NCBI GenBank assembly: GCA_002399565.1
Contig: DHDW01000026.1
Coordinates: forward strand, 1-19,389
From: Bacteroidales bacterium UBA4866
Lineage (GTDB): Bacteria; Bacteroidota; Bacteroidia; Bacteroidales; P3
Length of the DNA stretch: 19,389 nucleotides
Direction: 5' to 3'
Below the pieces are notes generated by a model. It did no database searches. It had not been told where the DNA came from and saw only the letters and a list, made by a program, of their open reading frames with translations. The translations under genes were made by a program, and so were the position numbers. This document shows, one piece after another, positions 1 to 10,314 of this stretch (position 1 is its first letter; every line of letters starts with the position of its first letter).

Positions 1-164
1 TATAATGATGAATCATAACATTTGGGGATAGTATTTATCTCCTCTAATTCTACTTGAATAACCATTCTTTTGGTAGATACTTCCCCTAATTCTTCTACAT
101 TCGTTATCTTAAAATGCTCAAGTAACCCTTCTGGCAAAAAATAACCTATTAGTGCTTTTTCCAA
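1..164 (-). CDS. ISAon1-type transposase, N-terminal part (runs off the window)
   Basis: The minus strand reads open from about 170 to the window edge. Translation gives IELEKALIGYFLPEGLLEHF, then VEELGEVSTKRMVIQVELEE and INTIPKCY. The FLPEGLLEHF block followed by an INTIP block is, from memory, characteristic of the small N-terminal region of ISAon1-family transposases of Bacteroidota; no search was possible. There is no ATG. The codon where family members have their initiator Met is ATA (168-170), and the nearest usable start is TTG (162-164). A -7 box (TATATTTG, 179-186) lies so close that the transcript would be almost leaderless. The rest of the gene lies outside the window, so intactness cannot be judged. 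The missing ATG may mean the copy is weakly translated or dead. Confidence 0.7.
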   Translation of the reverse strand, partial: MEKALIGYFLPEGLLEHFKITNVEELGEVSTKRMVIQVELEEINTIPKCYDSSL

Positions 165-178
165 TTCTATTTTTTATG

Positions 179-186
179 CAAATATA
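179..186 (-). promoter_or_regulatory. -7 box of the transposase promoter
   Basis: On the minus strand it reads TATATTTG, matching the Bacteroidota -7 consensus TAnnTTTG. No convincing TTTG was found at the usual 19-21 nt upstream. Predicted initiation would be within about 10 nt of the start codon. Confidence 0.45.
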
Positions 187-413
187 AAACTAATCCCCAA
201 ATATTTCATCTGAGCCTAAATATCCGAAATATTTTTTTAATTTTTGAGAGATAAATTTATAGAAGCTGCCTCATAATTGTCGAGGCAGGCTCTTAATCTT
301 TTTTGCTTATTCCCTCCTTATTTCTCTTATTATACTTTTCAAGACAATTCAAATTCATAAAATACATTTCAATATAGAATAAAAGTTAAATAGAGAATTT
401 TCTAATCCTAAAA
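187..413. other. Intergenic DNA upstream of the adhesin gene
   Basis: AT-rich DNA between the transposase start and the adhesin promoter. It holds the 7-bp inverted repeat at 266-288, followed 10 nt later by a T-run (299-304), which might be an IS end or a weak terminator. I see no gene, tRNA or periodic repeat in it. Confidence 0.5.
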
Positions 414-446
414 TTTGGTATTAACTTTTTAAATACTTTATCTTTG
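414..446 (+). promoter_or_regulatory. Promoter of the T9SS adhesin gene
   Basis: TTTG (414-417) and TATCTTTG (439-446) are separated by 21 nt, fitting the Bacteroidota primary sigma consensus TTTG-N19-21-TAnnTTTG. The predicted start near 452 leaves a leader of about 70 nt before the ATG at 525. Confidence 0.75.
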
Positions 447-524
447 CACACTTTTTAAAGTAAAATAGCCTAAGGGTTATTTGCTGATTATGATAGTTAA
501 CTAATTTATAAACACATATTTGAA

Positions 525-3500
525 ATGAAAAAATTACTTTTTTTCTTAATGGCAATTATTTTTGCCATTACAGGTAAAGCTCAAACTCCTTTGGTGGAGA
601 ATTTCTCGAGCTCTACATTTCCTCCTACAGGATGGACAAAATTGACAGGAACGGCGACATCTGCCTTTACTGGAACAGCACCAACAACAACAACTTCTGG
701 TTGGACAAGAGTAGTTACTGGTTATGGTATTACTAATGCTCACCCTAAACTTAATGTTTACGGTACTGCTTGTAAGTATTGGATAGTAACACCTACTGTT
801 GATTTAGGTACTGGAGGTAGCTACACTTTAACATTTGATTTAGCACATACAGCTTATGGCTCTGCTTCAGTTGCTTCAGGCACTAGAGATGATGATAAGT
901 TTATGGTAATTATCTCAACAGATAATGGTGCTACTTGGCAACAAGCAAATGCAACCATTTGGGATAATGTTGGATCTACAAGGGTATTTAATAATATACC
1001 TAATGTTGCTCAAAATATTTCAATAGATTTATCCACTTATACAGGACAAATTAAAATTGCATTTTATGGAGAATCAACTGCTACTAATGGAGATAATGAT
1101 ATACATATTGGAAATGTAGTAGTAACTACATGCCCTGCACCTAATGGTTTATTAGCTAATAATATTACAACTTCTTCTGCTGATTTAACATGGAATTCAA
1201 CTAATGCTAGTAATTATACTTTAGAATATAAAATGTCTTCTCAATCTGATTGGTCGTTAGCAACATCTATTCCTAATCTTTCTACAAATACATATCCACT
1301 TCAAGGACTAAATCATAGTACTTCTTACGACTTTAGGGTTAAAGCAAATTGTGTTGTTGGAGTTGATGAAAGCGTATGGAATACATCATCTTTTAATACT
1401 TCTTGTGCAACTATTACTCAATTCCCATGGGTTGAAAGTTTCGAAAATGCTTTTAATACTATTGCTGTTGCTCCAGGGAATAAACCTTCACCTTTTTGTT
1501 GGTATATTATTGACTCAATAAATACTAGTTCTTATTTTTGGAAAACTTCTTCTTCTGCTTATAATGGAAGTAAATCTATTTATTTTGAAGGATATGGCTC
1601 TGCTACGACTACGACTTCTACATATAATAACAATGATTGGTTAATATCTCCAGTTATTACTTTAACAGGAAATGAAAGATTGAATTTCTGGTCAAAGAAA
1701 TCTTCTTCTTCTTATAAACCAGACTTATTGATTTATGCTATGGATGTTTCTCAAGGAGATTTAAACCCTACAGCATCAAATGCAAACTTTATTTATTTAG
1801 GAGAAGTTGATACAAATTTACTTTCTACAACTTATGCTCCATATGAATTTAATTTATCAACTTTGGTTGGAGATTATCGTTTTGCATTTGTGAGAAAGAA
1901 AAATGCTAATGGAAGTGTATATCTTGACGATGTTAAAGTAAGTGCTATTCCAACATGTTTTCCTCCGACAGAAATTGCATTCAGTAATATTACTACAGAC
2001 CAAGCTGATTTAAACTTTACCCCTGCAGGTTCAGGAGATGCTTCTTGGCAGGTGATGTTAAAAAATATGACAACAAATGTTACTGAAACTGATCAAATAA
2101 ACTCTCTCCCTCACACTTTCTATAATTTAACACCAAATACAATTTATAGTGTTACATTAATGACAGATTGTGGTGATGGAACATATTCAGATCCAACAAT
2201 TCCAGTTACATTTAGAACAAATTGTGTTCCTGCAACAATTCCATTTTTAGAAAATTTCTCTACATCTGTAGTTATTGAGCCTACTTGTTGGACAAGAATG
2301 ACAGGTTTACTTGCCGATACATCTGAATTAACAACTACGACCTCAGGTTGGACACGCAATATTAATTTAGATACAGTTGTTTCTCTTAATATTTATGGTA
2401 CCTCATGTAAATATTGGTTAGTATCACCTTCAATTGATTTGGGTAATTCAGGAATTTTGCACCAAGTAGAATTTGATGCGGTTTATTCTGATGCTTATGC
2501 AGGAACAGGAGATCCAACTCATTCAAATGATGATAAGTTTGCTGTTGTTGTATCTACTGACAATGGAAATACATGGTCTTCTACAAAAGCAAAAATATGG
2601 TATGCAAGTCCTGATTCAACAAATTCTTTAACTATATTTGGTCCAACATCAACACATATTACAGTAAAATTAGAAGATGAGAATTTGATGCCATACGGAG
2701 GAGTGATTAAGGTTGCTTTATATGGAGAATCTACAGTAGCTCTTACTGGAGCAGACAACTTTATGCTTATTGATAACTTTGAAGTAAATGAAGCTCCACT
2801 ATGTCCTTCTGTATTTAATGTTACCGCATCAATAGATAATTTTTCAACCATCAGAGTTAATTTTTCAACTGATAATGCAGAACCTGGTGTGGGTTGGGAA
2901 ATAGCTTATGCAGAATCTACTCCAACATCATTTGATCCAAACTATGCTGATGTTATAACAATAAGTGATCCTTCAGAATTACCTTATATAATAACAGGTT
3001 TAAATGCAGAAAGTACTTATAGTATTTCTGTTCGTCAAAACTGTGGTGGAGAATGGTCTCCAGTTGTTAGTACAACAATTCCCGAAATAGCAACTGCTGT
3101 AGCTTTACCATATTATCAAAATTTTGAAGATTTGAATAATATATCAGAATGGACACTATCTAATCCAGATACTAATAAATGGTATATTGGTGCTAATGTT
3201 GTTTCTCCTGATGGAGCAGGAAATACTATGTATATAAGTACTAATGGAGGTATAAATGCTTATGCCCATAAAGCTAGCCATTCTTATGCGTATTCAATTA
3301 TAGATTTTGGCAATTTGGGAGCTGCAGAGTATGAGCTTTCTTTTGATTGGAAGTCTGGAGGTGAATCAACTTGGGACTTTTTTAAAGTTTATTTATTACC
3401 AATTGATGCAGAAATTCCTTCTACAGGATTACCTTCAACCCCTGATATAAGTGGAATTTTGAATTTGAGTGATGGTTGGGAAAGGGCTACTTATATTTTA

Positions 3501-6500
3501 CCATCTAGTTTATATGAAAATACTGCAAAAAAACTTTTATTTGTTTGGAAAAATGATGGTTCAGGAGGAAATGGTGTTTCAGCAGTGATCGATAATATTC
3601 AAATTATTCCTCTATCTTGTGTTCATCCATCAAATTTGAGCTTTGACACATCTTCAATTACACAAACTTCAGTTGAATTATCATGGACTGAAAACGCAAC
3701 TGCAGAAAATTGGATTGTTGAATATTCTATAGATGGATTGACATGGATTAGCGAAGTTGCAAATACAAATACTAATTTTGTGTTATCTGGATTAAATCAT
3801 TCAACACCATATAAAGTAAGAGTGAAATCAGCTTGTAATGAATCTGAATTTAGTGCATATTCTAATAGAGTTTCATTCACAACAGAATGTGGAACAATAA
3901 ATATTCCTTATGTTCAGAACTTCGATAACGATGGAACAGGCTCTCCTATATTACCTATTTGTTGGTCTCGATTAAGTAATCAATCAACCTCAACATTATA
4001 TCCTTATATTTCTACAACAAATCAAAGTGGAGGAGGCTCATTATATTTCTATGCCGATTCAGCTAAATACAACATAGGTATACTTCCTGAAATAGATGCT
4101 TCTGTTGCACTAAACTCACTTCAACTGACATTCTATTATCGCAAAGGTAGTGCAGCTAGTAATTTAATTATTGGAGCAATGTCAGACCCTTCAGATATCA
4201 CAACATTTGATTCAATAACTACTGTTACTGCTTCAGCTACTTCAGTTTGGGAATTAAAAGAAGTAAACTTAGATTCTTATCAAGGAGCAGGAACTTATAT
4301 TGCTTTTAAAAATTCTGGATCTGCTGCAATGACAAGTTATATTGATGGTTTGAATGTAGATATAATCCCTTCATGTAATAATACTTATTCATTAACCTCT
4401 GTTTCTTCAGGATTCGATAAAGCCATATTAAATTGGCATGCCTTAACATATGATGGACAAGGATACGAAATATCATACTCTCCTGTGGCAACAGGGTTTG
4501 ATCCAAATGCTGGCACTATTGTTTCTGTGGCAGATAATACTACAATAACTCCTTATGAATTAACAGGCTTAACTCCATCAACAACTTACAGTATTGCCGT
4601 ACGCCAAGCTTGTGGAGGTGCATGGTCAAATATTATTACAATAACTACTATTGCTTCTCCTGCACAAATACCTTATACATGCGACTTTGAAGATGAAACC
4701 GAACGTTCCTCATGGCTTCTTTCTAATACAACTACAGCTAACAAATGGGTAATTGATACAGCAGTAAATAGTGGATTAATAACAGGAAACTCTCTCTATG
4801 TTTCAAATGATAATGGAGCAACCAATGCATACTCTCATTCCTTAAATACAATTGTTGCAAGCAGATTAATTGAGTTTGATGGTTCAGATGCATATAGTTT
4901 AACGTTTAATTCCAGAGTAGGAGGAGAAGGAACAACAACAATGTATGACTTTTTCAAAGTTTATCTTGTTGATGAAGATACAAATTATGTTGGAGTAGCT
5001 TCAACTCCATACTATAGTACAAGTTCATATTCTCAAGGAGCCTTATTGATAAATGGAAATCCTTATTTCAACAATCCTTCAAATTCAAATAATATCAATA
5101 ACCATTATATAGAAATCCCAAGTCAGGGTGAGACAGGAACAATTAAAAGACTTGTATTTGTATGGAGAAATGATGGTGGTGGAGGAACTCAGCCTCCTGT
5201 TTCAATTGATAATATTTCAATTACTCCATTAACTTGTCCAGCTCCTATCATTACATTAAGTAATGTTTCTCAAAATGATATTACCTTATCTTGGACTCCT
5301 GCAACTAATGATGTAGGCTGGACAATTTTCTACAAAGAAGCATCTTCTACAGACTATGATTCCTCTAACTATACAACAACGCCCCCACCATTTATACTAA
5401 GCAATTTAACAGCAAATACTGCATATAATATTTATATTAAATCAGATTGTGGAGGTAGTAATTCTGATGCAAGTAATATCATTATTACAAGAACCTTATG
5501 TGATGCAATAACAACACTTCCGTATACTGAAAACTTTGATACTTACGGCACAACTTTAGGAACATTCCCAACTTGCTGGCAAAGACCGGTTATATACAGC
5601 AACTACCCATCAATAGTTAGCGCTCAAAGTGTTTCTTCCCCTGCAAGTTTAAGATTCCAATCTCTTACAACTAATCCAACCTATGCAATTTCTCCGCAGC
5701 TTGATGTTGATATAAATACACTTCAGTTAAGTTTTAAAATAAGAAAAGAAGGTTTAAATTCAGGCAAGATTATAGTTGGAGTAATGAGCAATCCGACTGA
5801 TACAAGTACATTTGAGCCTGTTATGACTTTTGAAACAATGGAAGAAGATATTTGGATATATAATGAAGTGAATTTTGATAATACAATATTAACAGGGTAT
5901 AATAATCATATTGCATTCAAACATGTATCATTAGCGAATAATTATTTCTATTGGATTGATGATGTTAGTATTCACGAAATTCCAACATGTATAAGACCAA
6001 CAGAACTAACAGCAATAGACGGAAACGATTCAGATATTGAAGTTAGCTTTACGCCTGGTACATCAACTGATAATGCGTGGATTGTTTATTATAAGCCAAC
6101 TAATGAAACAACATGGGATAGTATTTCTACAACACAAACACCTGTAACTCTTACTAACTTGCAATATAATACAGCATATCAAATTTATGTAAAAACAGAT
6201 TGTGGAGTAGAGCAATCTTTTGCTTCAGAAACAATAACTCATACTACAATATGTAATCCATCAACAATAACAACTTTCCCATGGACAGATGGATTCGAAG
6301 CAGGAGTTGCTTGTTGGAAGCAAATACAAGTATCGGGAACAACATCTTGGACTACTAGCACAACATCCTCAAATGTTCATTCTGGACTAAATTCTGCATA
6401 CTTTACTTGGACTACGGGTGCAATAACAAAACTTATTACACCAACATTAGATATTTCATCATTAAATGAGCCATATCTATCTTTTTGGCATAAACAAGTT

Positions 6501-8144
6501 GAATATGAGTATGATGATGATTATGATATTTATTATAATCAAGACTCTTTGAAAGTATACTATCGTGCAGATACAAATAGTTCAACACCTTGGATACAAT
6601 TATTAAACTTTAATAATGAAATTTCTTCTTTTAGAAAGGACTCTGTTGCACTACCTAATCCTTCTGCAACATATCAAATAGCATTTGAAGGCTATGGTGG
6701 AGATGGATTGGGGATTTATCTTGATGATGTAGAGGTTTATGATAATAATCCAGGTGTTGTTATTCCTTGTTCTGATCCAACTTCAATCACTTCTGTGCCT
6801 TCAAATACTACCGCAACTCTAAGCTGGACACCAGGAGGAAGTGAAGCTTCATGGGAAGTGCGTTTAGGAGAATCAGGAACAGTACAAACTGCAAATTCAA
6901 ATACAAACTTCCAACTATCTGGACTAACTGCAAACACTAACTACACAGTTTATGTTAGAGCAAATTGTGGAGGAACATATTCTAACTGGGTTTCATATAC
7001 ATTTACAACTCTTGCAAATACTCCTGCAACAGTAGTTACAAGTCCAGCTACATTAGTTGCTCAAACAACAGCAACCCTTAATGGAACAATTACTGCAGGA
7101 ACTGAAGCAATAACAGCTCAAGGTTTTGAATGGAAAGAAGCAAGTGCTACAACTTGGACTACAGTTAATGCTGCTGGAACTACAATTTCACACAACCTAA
7201 CTGGTTTAACTGCAAGTACTGCTTATGAATTTAAAGCATTTGTAACTACAGCATCAGGAACTGTTTATGGAACAACTGAAAACTTTACTACTTTAGCTCA
7301 AGGAATTACTCCTCCAACAGTAGTTACAGTTGCAGCTGATCAAATTGCTCAAACTGTAGCAACTCTTAATGGAACAATTACTGAAGGAACTGAAGCAATA
7401 ACTGCTCAAGGTTTTGAATGGAAAGAAACAAGTGCTACTGATTGGACAATAATTAGTGTAGCAGGAACTACAATTTCACATAACCTAACAGGCTTAACTG
7501 CAAATACTGCTTATGAATTTAAATCATTTGCAACAACAGCTTCTGGAACAGTTTTTGGAACAACTGAAAACTTTACAACTCTTGCAAATGTTGCTCCAGT
7601 TGTTACAACAGACTCTATTGCTAATTTAGAAGGAAGAATTGTTACATTGTATGGTACAATTACGTTAGGAACTGAAACTTTAACTGCTCAAGGATTTGAA
7701 TGGAAAGAAGCAAGTGCTACAGATTGGACAAATGTTGATGGAATATTGACTGGAAATGTACTATCTTATGAGCTTACAGATTTAACTCCTAACACAGCAT
7801 ACAATTTTAGAGCATACGCAACAACTGCAAGTGGAACCGTAACTGGAACAACTATTAACTTTAGTACTTTAGGATTAAATGAAGTTCAAGGAAGTGAAAT
7901 GTCAATTATGATGTATCCTAACCCAACTTCTAATCAAACTAATTTAATTGTTAATGGAGTTAGTGGCGATGCAAAAATCATTATAAGTGATATGCAAGGA
8001 AGAATTCTTAGCACAACAAATGTAAATTCATCAAATGGTGTTATTGAACATAAAATAGATGTTTCTAATTTTGCAAAAGGTGTTTACTATATTAGAATTC
8101 AAAATAATCAACTAAGTAAAACTCAAAAGTTAATTGTAAAATAA
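525..8144 (+). CDS. Giant secreted multi-domain adhesin with T9SS type A sorting domain
   Basis: A 2539-residue modular surface or secreted protein. Residues 1-20 form a Sec signal peptide (MKKLLFF..., hydrophobic core, GKA-QT cleavage region). The body has eight pairs of a ~160-190-residue jelly-roll module (MAM/'cleaved adhesin' type, with WxxSP and DDVxV-like strands) and a ~90-residue FN3 module. The FN3 modules start near residues 203, 478, 760, 1032, 1284, 1571, 1822 and 2082. Nearly all begin with Cys and carry a second Cys late in the module, usually as [DNA]CGG, suggesting one disulfide per module. Three further FN3-like repeats of about 95 residues (2166-2448) carry the motif QGFEWKEAS/TSAT. 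Residues 2449-2539 are a type A sorting domain with YPNP at 2464-2467 and a GVYYIRI-QKLIVK ending; in this family it directs export through the T9SS and is then removed. The substrate or partner is unknown; adhesion is inferred from architecture. It is monocistronic, with its own promoter and terminator. Confidence 0.93.
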   Translation: MKKLLFFLMAIIFAITGKAQTPLVENFSSSTFPPTGWTKLTGTATSAFTGTAPTTTTSGWTRVVTGYGITNAHPKLNVYGTACKYWIVTPTVDLGTGGSYTLTFDLAHTAYGSASVASGTRDDDKFMVIISTDNGATWQQANATIWDNVGSTRVFNNIPNVAQNISIDLSTYTGQIKIAFYGESTATNGDNDIHIGNVVVTTCPAPNGLLANNITTSSADLTWNSTNASNYTLEYKMSSQSDWSLATSIPNLSTNTYPLQGLNHSTSYDFRVKANCVVGVDESVWNTSSFNTSCATITQFPWVESFENAFNTIAVAPGNKPSPFCWYIIDSINTSSYFWKTSSSAYNGSKSIYFEGYGSATTTTSTYNNNDWLISPVITLTGNERLNFWSKKSSSSYKPDLLIYAMDVSQGDLNPTASNANFIYLGEVDTNLLSTTYAPYEFNLSTLVGDYRFAFVRKKNANGSVYLDDVKVSAIPTCFPPTEIAFSNITTDQADLNFTPAGSGDASWQVMLKNMTTNVTETDQINSLPHTFYNLTPNTIYSVTLMTDCGDGTYSDPTIPVTFRTNCVPATIPFLENFSTSVVIEPTCWTRMTGLLADTSELTTTTSGWTRNINLDTVVSLNIYGTSCKYWLVSPSIDLGNSGILHQVEFDAVYSDAYAGTGDPTHSNDDKFAVVVSTDNGNTWSSTKAKIWYASPDSTNSLTIFGPTSTHITVKLEDENLMPYGGVIKVALYGESTVALTGADNFMLIDNFEVNEAPLCPSVFNVTASIDNFSTIRVNFSTDNAEPGVGWEIAYAESTPTSFDPNYADVITISDPSELPYIITGLNAESTYSISVRQNCGGEWSPVVSTTIPEIATAVALPYYQNFEDLNNISEWTLSNPDTNKWYIGANVVSPDGAGNTMYISTNGGINAYAHKASHSYAYSIIDFGNLGAAEYELSFDWKSGGESTWDFFKVYLLPIDAEIPSTGLPSTPDISGILNLSDGWERATYILPSSLYENTAKKLLFVWKNDGSGGNGVSAVIDNIQIIPLSCVHPSNLSFDTSSITQTSVELSWTENATAENWIVEYSIDGLTWISEVANTNTNFVLSGLNHSTPYKVRVKSACNESEFSAYSNRVSFTTECGTINIPYVQNFDNDGTGSPILPICWSRLSNQSTSTLYPYISTTNQSGGGSLYFYADSAKYNIGILPEIDASVALNSLQLTFYYRKGSAASNLIIGAMSDPSDITTFDSITTVTASATSVWELKEVNLDSYQGAGTYIAFKNSGSAAMTSYIDGLNVDIIPSCNNTYSLTSVSSGFDKAILNWHALTYDGQGYEISYSPVATGFDPNAGTIVSVADNTTITPYELTGLTPSTTYSIAVRQACGGAWSNIITITTIASPAQIPYTCDFEDETERSSWLLSNTTTANKWVIDTAVNSGLITGNSLYVSNDNGATNAYSHSLNTIVASRLIEFDGSDAYSLTFNSRVGGEGTTTMYDFFKVYLVDEDTNYVGVASTPYYSTSSYSQGALLINGNPYFNNPSNSNNINNHYIEIPSQGETGTIKRLVFVWRNDGGGGTQPPVSIDNISITPLTCPAPIITLSNVSQNDITLSWTPATNDVGWTIFYKEASSTDYDSSNYTTTPPPFILSNLTANTAYNIYIKSDCGGSNSDASNIIITRTLCDAITTLPYTENFDTYGTTLGTFPTCWQRPVIYSNYPSIVSAQSVSSPASLRFQSLTTNPTYAISPQLDVDINTLQLSFKIRKEGLNSGKIIVGVMSNPTDTSTFEPVMTFETMEEDIWIYNEVNFDNTILTGYNNHIAFKHVSLANNYFYWIDDVSIHEIPTCIRPTELTAIDGNDSDIEVSFTPGTSTDNAWIVYYKPTNETTWDSISTTQTPVTLTNLQYNTAYQIYVKTDCGVEQSFASETITHTTICNPSTITTFPWTDGFEAGVACWKQIQVSGTTSWTTSTTSSNVHSGLNSAYFTWTTGAITKLITPTLDISSLNEPYLSFWHKQVEYEYDDDYDIYYNQDSLKVYYRADTNSSTPWIQLLNFNNEISSFRKDSVALPNPSATYQIAFEGYGGDGLGIYLDDVEVYDNNPGVVIPCSDPTSITSVPSNTTATLSWTPGGSEASWEVRLGESGTVQTANSNTNFQLSGLTANTNYTVYVRANCGGTYSNWVSYTFTTLANTPATVVTSPATLVAQTTATLNGTITAGTEAITAQGFEWKEASATTWTTVNAAGTTISHNLTGLTASTAYEFKAFVTTASGTVYGTTENFTTLAQGITPPTVVTVAADQIAQTVATLNGTITEGTEAITAQGFEWKETSATDWTIISVAGTTISHNLTGLTANTAYEFKSFATTASGTVFGTTENFTTLANVAPVVTTDSIANLEGRIVTLYGTITLGTETLTAQGFEWKEASATDWTNVDGILTGNVLSYELTDLTPNTAYNFRAYATTASGTVTGTTINFSTLGLNEVQGSEMSIMMYPNPTSNQTNLIVNGVSGDAKIIISDMQGRILSTTNVNSSNGVIEHKIDVSNFAKGVYYIRIQNNQLSKTQKLIVK
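7021..7868 (+). repeat. Three in-frame tandem repeats (288/282-bp spacing) in the adhesin gene
   Basis: The sequence ACTGAAGCAATAAC recurs at about 7101 and 7389, and a related copy starts at about 7671, giving spacings of 288 and 282 bp (96 and 94 codons). Copies 1 and 2 are nearly identical over long stretches, including the QGFEWKE segment, while copy 3 is more diverged. This indicates recent duplication within the gene and a likely site of length variation between strains. Confidence 0.85.
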
Positions 8145-8188
8145 TTGCTTTCGGTAAAATTTAGTTAGAAAGACAACTAATAAAAAAT

Positions 8189-8223
8189 AAGTGATTACTT
8201 CGAAAGAAGTAGTCACTTTTTTT
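8189..8223 (+). terminator. Rho-independent terminator of the adhesin gene
   Basis: The 13-bp stem pairs 8189-8201 (aagtgattacttc) with 8206-8218 (gaagtagtcactt), with one G-U pair and a GAAA tetraloop, followed by a T-run to 8223. It starts 45 nt after the stop codon. Confidence 0.9.
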
Positions 8224-8239
8224 ATGCCCTTAATTAGTG

Positions 8240-8323
8240 TCATTAAATCAAGTTTAAAAGTCATAAAATCAGCTTTTAAACTTATTTTTCAAGCTTTCAA
8301 TCTCACTAAACTTCCTTTAAAAC
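8240..8323. repeat. Array A1: four degenerate 21-bp units
   Basis: Four units start at 8240, 8261, 8282 and 8303, exactly 21 bp apart. The shared pattern is TCAtTAAAtCA followed by a GyTTTaAAaC-like half. Invariant columns are T1, A3, T14, T15, T16, A18 and A19. Units 1 and 2 also form a hairpin, AAGTTTAAAAG (8250-8260) pairing with CTTTTAAACTT (8273-8283). The array directly abuts the 22-bp array. No coding role is visible. Confidence 0.7.
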
Positions 8324-8325
8324 TC

Positions 8326-8435
8326 AAAACAATGCCATTGTTTTGTAGAAATAACCGCATTGTTTTTGGCAAACAATGGCATTGTTTTAGTAAAACAACC
8401 GCATTGTTTTCTAAGAATAATGGCATTATATGAGA
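8326..8435. repeat. Array A2: five palindromic units with exact 22-bp period
   Basis: The core consensus is AAAACAATGCCATTGTTTT, two 9-nt arms around one central base. Core centres are 8335, 8357, 8379, 8401 and 8423, all 22 bp apart. Copies 1, 3 and 5 carry ATG[C/G]CAT, while copies 2 and 4 carry ACCGCATT, so full-palindrome and half-palindrome units alternate. The linkers (GTA, TGG, AGT, CTA) are not conserved. The array lies between the adhesin terminator and the enolase promoter, so it is probably outside both transcripts. Confidence 0.88.
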
Positions 8436-8695
8436 TTTATACCTTGATTTAATAGTTCTTTCCCTTGTTTATCTATGTCTATGAAAGGAGTTCCCACTTG
8501 TTTTCTTATTACTGATTGAAGGTTATGGTTTTTCCATTTATTCCTAAGTTCAATTTATAGTTAAAATTATTATTCCTAAAAACTCTTTTCTAAAGTTTTG
8601 GTGCTGATTTTTTTCAAAAAAAAGTTATAAATTCTTCTCTTTTACGAAAGGGATTGATATAATGAGGCTTTCTTAAAAGTATATTTCTATTATTT
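8436..8695. other. Gene-free DNA upstream of enolase
   Basis: About 260 bp of AT-rich sequence between array A2 and the enolase promoter. It includes T7-C-A8 (around 8608-8623), a simple A/T inverted run. I find no credible ORF, RNA gene or continuation of the 22-bp register. Confidence 0.5.
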
Positions 8696-8727
8696 TTTGG
8701 TAAAATTGGACTTAATCCCTATATTTG
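8696..8727 (+). promoter_or_regulatory. Enolase promoter
   Basis: TTTG (8696-8699) and TATATTTG (8720-8727) lie 20 nt apart, a close match to the Bacteroidota consensus. The predicted leader is about 38 nt and purine/A-rich (aaaaaagaaaaagaat) just before the ATG, with no Shine-Dalgarno sequence. Confidence 0.8.
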
Positions 8728-8738
8728 CAAATTGATAG

Positions 8739-10061
<1,323 letters not shown>

Positions 10062-10091
10062 GCTAAACTAAGTTTTAATCCCTCCAAAATC

Positions 10092-10133
10092 AAGAATCCT
10101 TATTCCAGTATATTGGGATAAGGGTTCTTTTTT
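10092..10133 (+). terminator. Rho-independent terminator of eno
   Basis: A 15-bp stem (10092-10106 with 10115-10129, two G-U pairs) with an 8-nt loop, followed by T6 (10128-10133). It lies 30 nt after the stop codon. Confidence 0.88.
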
Positions 10134-10160
10134 ATAAGACATTCATTTTCTTGTATTTTA

Positions 10161-10192
10161 TTTGCAAGAGTTAATAAATAATTATACCTTTG
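10161..10192 (+). promoter_or_regulatory. rpsA promoter and long leader
   Basis: TTTG (10161-10164) and TACCTTTG (10185-10192) are 20 nt apart. Initiation near 10198 gives a leader of about 115 nt, much longer than that of eno. The leader contains a small hairpin (TGTTG-N6-CAACA, 10213-10228). In enterobacteria S1 represses its own translation through its leader; similar control here is only a possibility. Confidence 0.72.
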
Positions 10193-10314
10193 CACCCAAT
10201 TTTTAAGAATAATGTTGCTTACTCAACAATCATATATTTTTGAAAAAGAAGTAATTTAATCAATGTTTAACCCGATTTAGTAAGAAATCACATTAAAAAA
10301 ATCATTTATTAGAA

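Larger units (their letters stand above)
1..288 (-). mobile_element. Probable IS end (5' side of ISAon1-like element)
   Basis: This spans the partial transposase and its upstream DNA. The outer boundary is a guess. A 7-bp inverted repeat, ctgcctc (266-272) and gaggcag (282-288), separated by 9 nt, lies about 100 bp upstream of the transposase start and could mark or overlap the element terminus. No second terminus or target-site duplication can be seen because the element leaves the window. Confidence 0.3.

Noticed and set aside
266..304. Strong rho-independent terminator
   Set aside because: The stem is only 7 bp with a 9-nt loop, and the T-run starts 10 nt after it; an IS end is as likely.
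8191..8433. 80-residue open frame with GTG start
   Set aside because: It begins inside the adhesin terminator stem and consists of the A1/A2 repeat arrays; low-complexity peptide, no promoter.
8326..8435. CRISPR array
   Set aside because: Linkers of 3-7 nt are far too short for spacers, repeats are palindromic and degenerate, and there are no cas genes. The same applies to arrays B and C.
8608..8623. T7-C-A8 hairpin as a regulatory element
   Set aside because: A simple A/T run in AT-rich DNA is expected by chance.
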